Of a stretch of 5,098 nucleotides of DNA, positions 1-5,098 are shown one piece after another. Position 1 is the first letter of the stretch, and every line of letters starts with the position of its first letter. Below the pieces are notes generated by a model that saw nothing but the letters and a program-made list of their open reading frames with translations, made no database searches and had not been told where the DNA came from. The translations under genes and the position numbers were made by a program. Source of the stretch: an uncultured Oscillospiraceae bacterium (GTDB lineage: Bacteria > Bacillota > Clostridia > Oscillospirales > Oscillospiraceae). The DNA is taken from the NCBI GenBank assembly GCA_934511545.1, contig CAKSWM010000118.1, positions 1-5,098 on the forward strand. Reading direction: 5' to 3'.

Positions 1-1
1 C

Positions 2-286
2 TGCCTCTATTTCATCTGGGTCATCGTATACCGCGTCCGTCACTTCATCCACCTCAACTCCGTGCGCAAGGCAAAAAAGGCGCGTGCACGCGCCATCGCC
101 GACCGCGAGGCAGGACGTATCAGCCAGACGGTTCCCGGGCAGTCCGAACCGGATTTCGACTTCTATTCCGACAGTGACATCCAGCAGGATCCTCCCCGGA
201 CTCCGCAGGAGACCGACCCGTTCTCCGAACAGGACAGCGGTTCGACCGACTCCACACCGGACTATTACGACCAGTTCTTCAAATAA
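2..286 (+). CDS. C-terminal fragment of an unidentified membrane protein with an acidic tail
   Basis: The reading frame is open from the left window edge, so this is the last 94 codons of a longer gene; the GTG at position 62 is internal and need not be a start. The visible part opens with a hydrophobic stretch (CLYFIWVIVYRV) that looks like the end of a transmembrane helix. A strongly basic stretch follows (residues about 21-36, KAKKARARAIADRE), as expected just inside the membrane by the positive-inside rule. The last 55 or so residues are rich in Asp, Ser, Pro, Gln and Thr, look disordered, and end in an aromatic patch (YYDQFFK). The stop is TAA. It runs convergently with the polysaccharide operon and is probably a separate transcription unit. 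I do not recognise the family. That it is a real gene rests on the TM/basic/acidic order and on a strong hairpin shortly after the stop. Confidence 0.6.
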   Translation, partial: CLYFIWVIVYRVRHFIHLNSVRKAKKARARAIADREAGRISQTVPGQSEPDFDFYSDSDIQQDPPRTPQETDPFSEQDSGSTDSTPDYYDQFFK

Positions 287-330
287 AAACGGACATAACA
301 AAAAGTGTTATGCCGGTGCACACAGCCTGA

Positions 331-373
331 ATAACAAAAGATCCCCGGCGTGACTTAGGTCACGCCGGGGATC
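331..373 (-). terminator. Rho-independent terminator of the leftward operon, possibly bidirectional
   Basis: A perfect 15-bp inverted repeat (GATCCCCGGCGTGAC at 340-354 against 359-373) surrounds a 4-base loop. On the minus strand the stem is followed by TTTTGTTAT, a fair U-tract, so it should stop transcription coming from galE about 60 bases upstream. On the plus strand the stem is followed only by CTTATT, a weaker tract, so it may also serve the convergent gene ending at 286. The stem is very GC-rich and the position between two converging genes fits. Confidence 0.85.
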
Positions 374-432
374 CTTATTGGCCCATGATATCCATCATTC
401 CGGTTCTTACTTATCCTGGTGTGTGTCATGCT

Positions 433-1440
433 TCAGCCGTCATACCCGTTCGGAAATCGTGACTGCCACGCCCATGCGTCCCGGCACATATCCGCAACGC
501 TGCGCTCGGCACGCCAGCCCAGCTCCGCCTCCGCAAGGGACGGGTCGGCATAACTGACAGCTATATCCCCGGCCCTTCTCGGGCCGACGGACACCGGTAT
601 ATGAACGCCGGTAGCAGTCTCGAAGGCGCTCACAAGCTCCATGACGCTGCACCCTCTGCCTGTACCCAGATTATATATCTTCAGCCCCCCGAGCTTTTCC
701 AGCGCGGCGGCATGTCCGCATGCCAGATCGACAACATGGATATAGTCACGCACGCCCGTTCCGTCCAGCGTATCGTAGTCGTCGCCAAACACAGTCAGCC
801 GCGGAAGCTTTCCGGCGGCGACCATTGTTATATACGGCATGAGATTATTCGGTATGCCGTTTGGATTCTCGCCGAGCAAAGCGCTCGGATGCGCGCCGAT
901 CGGATTGAAATAGCGCAGGATCGTGATGTTCCACTCTCCGTCCGATGCGTACAGATCCTCGAGTATCTGTTCTATCATTGCCTTCGTCTGTCCGTAAGGG
1001 TTCGTTATCCTTCCGCGGGGGCACTTTTCATTCATCGGCATCGTTTCCGGTTCGCCATAAACCGTCGCCGAAGAGGAAAACACCATGTTTTTAACGCCGT
1101 GTTCCCGCATCACGTCAAGCAGCGTGACGGTGCCTCCGATATTGTTGCCATAGTACATGAGCGGCTTCTCCATCGACTCTCCGACGGCCTTGAGCCCGGC
1201 AAAATGAATGCAGCAGCCGATATCCTCTTTTCCGAAAATGTTCTCCAGCGCGGCCCGGTCTCTGATGTCGCAGCGGTAAAATACCGGCTTCTTTCCGGTT
1301 ATCATGCCGATATGCTCCACCGCCTTTTCCGACGAGTTGGAAAGATTGTCGGCGATTATGACCCGGTGTCCCCTTTCCGTCAACTCGACGGCCACATGGC
1401 TTCCGATATATCCGGCGCCTCCGGTCAGCAGTATGTTCAT
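433..1440 (-). CDS. galE: UDP-glucose 4-epimerase
   Basis: Interconverts UDP-glucose and UDP-galactose in the cytoplasm using tightly bound NAD (Leloir pathway; donor supply for surface polysaccharide). The 335 residues match the usual length (E. coli GalE has 338). An N-terminal Rossmann motif TGGAGYIGSH lies at residues 6-15, with Asp31 of DNLSNSS to bind the NAD ribose. The extended-SDR catalytic set is complete and falls on the E. coli numbering: Ser124 (SSSATVYG), Tyr149 and Lys153 (NPYGQTK). The RYFNPIGAH and NGIPNNLMPYI motifs and the C-terminal WQSRFPNGY are typical of GalE. The position aligned to E. coli Tyr299, which gates substrate size, is Ser296, so N-acetylated UDP-hexosamines may also be accepted (inference). 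It is the last gene of the operon; its ATG overlaps the stop of the ABC gene and follows a strong AAGGAGGG. The GalE family call is very secure, the exact substrate less so. Confidence 0.97.
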   Translation of the reverse strand: MNILLTGGAGYIGSHVAVELTERGHRVIIADNLSNSSEKAVEHIGMITGKKPVFYRCDIRDRAALENIFGKEDIGCCIHFAGLKAVGESMEKPLMYYGNNIGGTVTLLDVMREHGVKNMVFSSSATVYGEPETMPMNEKCPRGRITNPYGQTKAMIEQILEDLYASDGEWNITILRYFNPIGAHPSALLGENPNGIPNNLMPYITMVAAGKLPRLTVFGDDYDTLDGTGVRDYIHVVDLACGHAAALEKLGGLKIYNLGTGRGCSVMELVSAFETATGVHIPVSVGPRRAGDIAVSYADPSLAEAELGWRAERSVADMCRDAWAWQSRFPNGYDG

Positions 1441-3194
1441 GTATTTCCCTCCTTGATGAACGCTTCAAGCGTATCTCCATCCAGAAGCACGGCTTTCCCG
1501 TTCTCCAGCGCGTAGACCCGCGCGCAGCCCGGCAGCACGGTGGTTCTATGGGTGGTTATTATAACGGTGCGTCGGATATCTCCCGAAAGGATATTGCTGA
1601 GCACCTGTTTCTCCGTTTTGAAGTCCAGCGCGCTCGTGGCCTCGTCCAGAAGCATAACGGGTGCACTGCTGAGTATGGCTCTGGCTATTGCGAGACGCTG
1701 TATCTGCCCCTCGGACAGGCCGCTGCCGCGCTCGCCAAGCCGGGTTTCCATGCCCTCCGGCAGAGCAGAAACAAAGTCCCAGGCACACGCAAGGCGCAGT
1801 GCGCGCTCCAGCTCTGTATCGGTCGCCGTGCGGTTCGTAAGCCGCAGTGTTTCGGAAATACGACCGGAAAAGACCACCTTCTCCTGCGCGACATAGGTCA
1901 CAAGTCCGCGCATGGACGTGCCGAGCCTTTCGGAAAGCCCTCCGCTTTCAAAATATATTCCGCCGGAATCCGGAGTTATGAGTCCGAGCAGCAGGCGGAT
2001 CAGCGTCGTTTTACCGCCTCCGGACGGGCTGACGATGCCTATTATCTCGCCCGGCCCCGCACGGAGCTCAAGACCGGAAAACACTCTGCGGCCGTCGTTA
2101 TATGAAAACGATACGTCCTTCATCATGACGGAAACGCCGTTTTCCCTTGCCCTTTGCATAAATGCCTCCGTCTCCTCCGTTGCGCGGGTATCCTCCGCGG
2201 GAAGCGAGACTATTGTCATTATCCTCCGTGCGGAGACTGTCGCCGAAACGGCGGATGGGACAAGCGAGACCAGAGAGGAAAAGGATGACGAGCCAAGGGA
2301 CGTGAGCTGAATGAACAGGACCATCGTTCCGAAGCTTATATAGCCGCTCCACAGTCTGTAAACGCCCCAGAAAAGGCAAAGGCAGGACACCGCAAGTCCG
2401 CACGCGGACATGACGAGGTTTGATTTGACCGAGAACAGATTATAGTCAAGGCTTACGCCGCGGTATATCTCCTGAAGTGCGTCAAGTCTTGAGGCGAAAG
2501 GCGCCTTGAGGTCAAAGGCCTTTACCGCCTGAAGATTTTGCAGCGCCTCCTCGTAAAACGCCGTCATTTCCGCCTGAGTATCGCGCATTTTCCTGCCGAA
2601 TTCACGCATTTTGGTAACAAAGAAGCGCGAGAGAAAAACCGATACCGGCGCGCTTACAAACGCGATAAGCGCCATCACCGGATCATAGGCCAGGATTACC
2701 GCCAGTGTCGCTGCAAACTGGACCGTACTCGTCATAAGGCTGGGTATCCAGCCCAGAACGCTGTCTGCGACCGTCTGGACGTCACTGTTCACGCGGGTCA
2801 GAAGGTCGCCCGAATGGTATTCAAGGGACGCCTGCCAGTCAACATCAAGAAAGCGGCGAAAAACATCCGCCCGTATCTCGTTCGAGGCGCGGACCGATAC
2901 CTTTGCGCTGAAGCGGCGGATCACGGCGCTAAGACCGATCCGACCGGTGCCGAGCGCGAGATACGCCCCCGCTACCCAGCCGATAACCGCGGTATCGCGC
3001 CCGACGACCGCGTCGATCAGATACTTTGACGCCACGCCGGACGCAAGTCCCGCCGCGGTCGACAGCAGCCCCAAAAGAATATATACCGCTTCCGCCCTCT
3101 TATATCCGGATGTATATCCGTATATCCACTTTGTCTCTGCGATCATCTCGCGCAGAAAGCCTTCTTTCAGCTTCCTGATGATCTTTTTCAGCAT
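1437..3194 (-). CDS. ABC exporter half-transporter (fused permease and ATPase)
   Basis: A 585-residue protein in which six transmembrane helices are followed by one ATPase domain; it would act as a dimer in the cytoplasmic membrane and export or flip a substrate. TM helices lie roughly at residues 37-56, 68-90, 148-169, 171-192, 257-280 and 286-312. The ATPase domain begins near 355: A-loop Tyr365, Walker A at 389-397 (SPSGGGKTT, Lys395), Q-loop Gln437, signature LSEGQ at 493-497, Walker B with catalytic Glu (LLDEATSALD, Asp517/Glu518) and H-loop His549. All catalytic residues are kept, but the first Gly of Walker A is Ser389 and the signature is LSEGQ rather than LSGGQ. The start ATG has a GGAGAG upstream at slightly long spacing. 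It sits between a polysaccharide co-polymerase/kinase and galE, so a lipid-linked sugar (PglK/MsbA-like role) is a reasonable guess. A peptide, lipid or drug substrate cannot be excluded from sequence alone. Confidence 0.93.
   Translation of the reverse strand: MLKKIIRKLKEGFLREMIAETKWIYGYTSGYKRAEAVYILLGLLSTAAGLASGVASKYLIDAVVGRDTAVIGWVAGAYLALGTGRIGLSAVIRRFSAKVSVRASNEIRADVFRRFLDVDWQASLEYHSGDLLTRVNSDVQTVADSVLGWIPSLMTSTVQFAATLAVILAYDPVMALIAFVSAPVSVFLSRFFVTKMREFGRKMRDTQAEMTAFYEEALQNLQAVKAFDLKAPFASRLDALQEIYRGVSLDYNLFSVKSNLVMSACGLAVSCLCLFWGVYRLWSGYISFGTMVLFIQLTSLGSSSFSSLVSLVPSAVSATVSARRIMTIVSLPAEDTRATEETEAFMQRARENGVSVMMKDVSFSYNDGRRVFSGLELRAGPGEIIGIVSPSGGGKTTLIRLLLGLITPDSGGIYFESGGLSERLGTSMRGLVTYVAQEKVVFSGRISETLRLTNRTATDTELERALRLACAWDFVSALPEGMETRLGERGSGLSEGQIQRLAIARAILSSAPVMLLDEATSALDFKTEKQVLSNILSGDIRRTVIITTHRTTVLPGCARVYALENGKAVLLDGDTLEAFIKEGNT
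1447..1454 (-). promoter_or_regulatory. Strong Shine-Dalgarno of galE
   Basis: AAGGAGGG on the minus strand, with 6 bases before the galE ATG, is a near-perfect match to the anti-Shine-Dalgarno. It lies inside the last codons of the ABC transporter gene and confirms the galE start. Coupled translation is likely because the stop and start overlap as ATGA. Confidence 0.85.
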
Positions 3195-3204
3195 TGGCGC
3201 ACCG

Positions 3205-3210
3205 CTCTCC
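3205..3210 (-). promoter_or_regulatory. Probable Shine-Dalgarno of the ABC exporter gene
   Basis: GGAGAG on the minus strand lies in the 18-nt gap after the kinase stop codon, with 10 bases before the ATG at 3194. The spacing is at the long end, so initiation may be weaker here than at galE and may depend partly on ribosomes ending the upstream gene. Confidence 0.5.
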
Positions 3211-3212
3211 GC

Positions 3213-4673
3213 TCAATTCCCTTTCTCTTTTCCTTTTGAATAGCCATAGCCGTACTTCTTCCCGTATTTGTAGCCATAACCATAACCGTAGCCGTAACCA
3301 TAACCGGAAGAGGAAGCCGAAACAGAAGCTCTGTTGAAAACATAGGCACAGATATCCGCTCCGTTTTCCGCGAGAGAGCTCATCCCCTCCGATATCTGCG
3401 CGGCGGAGGCATAATCCTCGCGGATAACATACACTACCTTATCCACGTGGCGGCTTATGACCGAAGCGTCCGCCATCATGGCGCACGGCGGAGTATCGAC
3501 GATGATGTAATCAAACATCGGTCTGAGCATACGGAACACTCTGTCTATTATCCCGTGGCGCAGAAGAGACGCCGGGTCGGCGACGACCTCATCCCCCGCA
3601 AACACATATAGATTTGTCTCCTCAAAGCGCAGGAAAGATATCTTTTCCCCGCTCTTTCCAAGACACTCTGCCAGCCCTATGGAAGGCGTTTTGAACCCGA
3701 GAAGCGTTTTTACGCTCTGTCCCCTGAGGTCCGCGTCTATGAGAAGAGTCTTTTTTCCGTCCTTTGCAAGGGCTATCGCAGTGTTGGCGGCAACTGTCGT
3801 CTTGCCCTCGGACGGCAAAGAGCTTGTGAACATGATTATTTTCCCGCCGCCGTCGCCAAGCTTGCGCACAAGCTTCAGGCGCAAAAGACGGAAAGCCTCG
3901 CAGAAACCGGAATCCGATTCCATACGCGATATCACAAGCCCGGCATCCGCATTGCTGCGGCGGCGCTTTGCCCCGACGCCCGGAACGCTTGCAAGGCACT
4001 CCAGATTTGTGATTTTCCTCACATCGGACGTGCTTGTGCATGTTTTGCGCGCGACCGACAGCACAGCAAGCACCGCCGCGCTCAGCACAAACCCGAGCAG
4101 AACGCCCTTGCAGGCGCTGCGCTTCCATGAAACGGTATTATAGGGCTTTTCCGCAAGCTCCGGCTCCCGGCTGACAACAAGCTGGGTCTCTCCGACGACC
4201 TGGCGGCTGACCTGCGGATATACCTGCATGACCGCACGGATTATGTCATAGGCGTCCTGCGCCGACGAGCTTGCAACAGTCAGGACAAAGAAGTTTGTAT
4301 CCGCGACCGAGGATGAGCTTATATCCCCGTTTATAGCGCTCGTGCCCAGTTCCTGACACAGCAGTTCCCGCATAACCTCCGACCGGAGGATATACGGAAA
4401 TGTCTCCGCAACGAGCTTTGCCGCTGCGTTGTCATAGTAATAGTTATATCCCGCGATATCCATTCCGCCGCTGCTGCTTACGCTGACGGAAAACACCGCC
4501 TCGGACCGATACATCGGTCTGTATGACCGTATGCTTCGCAAAGCCATGGCGCCGCCGCAGACGACCGCGAGAATGACGGCAAATACCCAAAGCTTTCTGA
4601 GATACATTATCATGTTTTTGAGCAGACGCGAAAGATCGATAAGGTTCTGCTCTTCGTTTATCGTGTTATCCAT
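3213..4673 (-). CDS. Polysaccharide co-polymerase fused to tyrosine autokinase (Wzc/CpsC-CpsD-like)
   Basis: A 486-residue membrane kinase that controls chain length and export of capsule or exopolysaccharide. The N-terminal Wzz-like part has a short cytoplasmic segment, TM1 about 27-46, an outward-facing domain about 50-184 and TM2 about 188-208. The cytoplasmic BY-kinase follows. It has the ring-forming E-x2-R-x2-R motif (Glu259, Arg262, Arg265), Walker A at 284-293 (SSLPSEGKTT, Lys291), Walker A' (LLIDADLR, Asp313/Asp315) and Walker B (FDYIIVDTPP, Asp393). The C-terminal tail at 457-478 carries ten tyrosines, mostly as Gly-Tyr pairs, the expected autophosphorylation cluster, and ends Lys-rich. 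Firmicutes often split this protein into CapA/CpsC and CapB/CpsD; here both halves are in one chain, shorter than proteobacterial Wzc (about 720 residues), chiefly because the outer domain is small. The start is fixed by GGAG six bases upstream. It lies 3 nt after another kinase gene. Confidence 0.93.
   Translation of the reverse strand: MDNTINEEQNLIDLSRLLKNMIMYLRKLWVFAVILAVVCGGAMALRSIRSYRPMYRSEAVFSVSVSSSGGMDIAGYNYYYDNAAAKLVAETFPYILRSEVMRELLCQELGTSAINGDISSSSVADTNFFVLTVASSSAQDAYDIIRAVMQVYPQVSRQVVGETQLVVSREPELAEKPYNTVSWKRSACKGVLLGFVLSAAVLAVLSVARKTCTSTSDVRKITNLECLASVPGVGAKRRRSNADAGLVISRMESDSGFCEAFRLLRLKLVRKLGDGGGKIIMFTSSLPSEGKTTVAANTAIALAKDGKKTLLIDADLRGQSVKTLLGFKTPSIGLAECLGKSGEKISFLRFEETNLYVFAGDEVVADPASLLRHGIIDRVFRMLRPMFDYIIVDTPPCAMMADASVISRHVDKVVYVIREDYASAAQISEGMSSLAENGADICAYVFNRASVSASSSGYGYGYGYGYGYKYGKKYGYGYSKGKEKGN
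3240..3305 (-). repeat. Gly-Tyr hexanucleotide repeat coding the tyrosine tail of the Wzz-kinase fusion
   Basis: On the minus strand this stretch reads as repeated GGN-TAY hexamers, interrupted by Lys codons at 3267-3269 and 3255-3260. Six consecutive Gly-Tyr units lie at 3270-3305, then KY, GKKY and two more GY units, giving ten tyrosines. The hexamers vary at third positions (GGT/GGC, TAT/TAC), so the repeat is strict in protein but imperfect in DNA. It encodes the autophosphorylation cluster; any gain or loss of a unit would keep the frame. Confidence 0.85.
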
Positions 4674-4676
4674 TTG

Positions 4677-5098
4677 TTACTCCGCCGGCCGGACTTTATG
4701 TCCCTTATCCGATGTATTTCCGTTTTTTCCGTATCTGCCGTATTTCCCATAGCCATATCCATATTTGCCGTAGCCATAGCCGTATGATGAAAGGTTCCGC
4801 AGCAGATGCCGCATATCGTTGAGTACGCAGCCGAGAAACTCCGCCCTGCACGCCCGCAGCGAGTCGATGGCATCGTTTATATCCGGCGCAGGCACGGTAT
4901 CCTGCCGGACAACAAGCACGGATGCATCTGAAAGATCCGCAATGATCTCGCTGTCGGAAAAGTATCCCAGCGGCGGAGAGTCGATGACGATATAGTCAAA
5001 TCTCTCACGGGCAAGCGAAATAACGTCGCCAAGCCGCCTGGCGGACAGAAGCTCTATCATATTGGTATAGCTTTTCGTGCTCAGAAGCATATAAAGCC
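4677..5098 (-). CDS. BY-family tyrosine kinase (CpsD/CapB-like), C-terminal part, 5' end outside the window
   Basis: The frame is open to the right window edge, so the gene is cut at its 5' end by the window; 139 codons are visible, and the ATG at 5090 is internal because Leu-Tyr codons precede it in frame. The visible part matches the second half of a bacterial tyrosine autokinase: an LLSARRL segment like the family's SELLSS region, Walker B in FDYIVIDSPP, the SVLVVRQDT strand, the FLGCVLND strand, and a tail with eight tyrosines (4731-4784) in YGYGYGKY-type spacing, followed by a polar end. Walker A and A' would lie outside. No membrane segment is visible, but whether it is a cytosolic CapB-type kinase or another Wzz fusion cannot be told. 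It directly precedes a complete second BY-kinase. A non-kinase ParA/MinD-like ATPase is unlikely given the tyrosine tail. Confidence 0.9.
   Translation of the reverse strand, partial: LYMLLSTKSYTNMIELLSARRLGDVISLARERFDYIVIDSPPLGYFSDSEIIADLSDASVLVVRQDTVPAPDINDAIDSLRACRAEFLGCVLNDMRHLLRNLSSYGYGYGKYGYGYGKYGRYGKNGNTSDKGHKVRPAE
4680..4683 (-). promoter_or_regulatory. Shine-Dalgarno deciding the start of the Wzz-kinase fusion
   Basis: GGAG on the minus strand, six bases before the ATG at 4673, sits in the final codons of the upstream kinase gene. The junction reads TAACAAATG, so stop and start are 3 nt apart and translation is probably coupled. It supports Met1 over the internal Met21 and Met23. 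Confidence 0.65.
4731..4784 (-). repeat. Tyr-Gly repeat coding the tyrosine tail of the upstream kinase
   Basis: Read on the minus strand, this segment codes three YG units, KYG, two more YG units, KYG and RY: eight tyrosines in 18 codons. The layout is near-symmetrical, with the YGYGYGK block occurring twice in succession, which suggests an internal duplication of about 24 bases with third-position changes. It corresponds to the autophosphorylation cluster of CpsD/CapB-type kinases. Confidence 0.8.

Noticed and set aside
294..312. Small inverted repeat CATAAC...GTTATG just after the plus-strand gene
   Set aside because: Only a 6-bp AT-rich stem with a 7-base loop and no T-tract; likely chance.
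84..353. An 89-codon alternative plus-strand frame at the left end, running into the terminator
   Set aside because: It overlaps the membrane-protein frame, is Arg/Ser/Pro/Thr-rich without structure and would end inside the hairpin stem.
385..398. Short inverted repeat ATGAT...ATCAT between galE and the terminator
   Set aside because: A 5-bp stem is too weak to support a regulatory call.
601..1515. A 304-codon open frame on the plus strand opposite galE
   Set aside because: It is antisense to a GalE with every catalytic motif intact, has no recognisable domains and an Arg/His-rich composition typical of shadow frames in GC-rich DNA.
1548..2105. A 185-codon plus-strand frame opposite the ABC ATPase domain
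   Set aside because: It lies wholly over the Walker A to Walker B region of a clear ABC transporter; no family features and no convincing ribosome binding site.
3240..3305. Possible CRISPR-like or tandem non-coding repeat
   Set aside because: The periodicity is six bases, in frame with the kinase gene, and explained by Gly-Tyr codons; there are no spacers.
3213..4673. ParA/MinD-type partition ATPase instead of a kinase
   Set aside because: Two TM helices with a Wzz-like outer domain, the E-x2-R-x2-R motif and the tyrosine tail all point to the BY-kinase family.

Overview
The window is the 3' end of a leftward (minus-strand) polysaccharide (capsule/exopolysaccharide) gene cluster, meeting the tail of an unrelated rightward gene. 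GC content looks moderately high (mid-50s percent by eye, not computed). The GalE is closest in feel to Firmicute enzymes, and bacterial tyrosine kinases with YG-type tyrosine tails sit in tandem. Together these suggest a Gram-positive, Clostridia-like bacterium. That placement is inference; no rRNA or other taxonomic marker is present.

Layout, left to right. Positions 2-286 (+) hold the C-terminal end of a membrane protein I cannot name, with an acidic, disordered-looking tail. Positions 287-432 are a convergent intergenic gap holding a 15-bp perfect hairpin with a T-tract on the minus-strand side, which ends the leftward operon. The leftward genes are given here in transcription order from the right edge. 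First is the C-terminal part of a BY-kinase (CpsD/CapB-like) with an eight-tyrosine tail (4677 to beyond the edge). Next is a complete 486-residue Wzz/kinase fusion with its own ten-tyrosine tail (3213-4673). Then come a 585-residue ABC exporter half-transporter (1437-3194) and a UDP-glucose 4-epimerase, galE (433-1440).

The four leftward genes are packed as one operon: a 3-nt gap, an 18-nt gap and a 4-nt ATGA overlap, each with a Shine-Dalgarno-like sequence upstream. Their likely joint role is surface polysaccharide production. GalE would supply UDP-galactose, and possibly UDP-GalNAc because its gatekeeper residue is small. The ABC exporter could move a lipid-linked intermediate or another export substrate. 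The two kinases would control polymer length and export through cycles of tyrosine phosphorylation. No glycosyltransferase, polymerase, flippase of the Wzx type or phosphatase is visible; these would lie beyond the right edge or elsewhere.

I see no clearly new system. The most distinctive points are the two adjacent tyrosine-tailed BY-kinases of different architecture, the Gly-Tyr hexanucleotide repeat coding for one tail, the Ser gatekeeper in GalE, and a non-consensus Walker A in the ABC protein.
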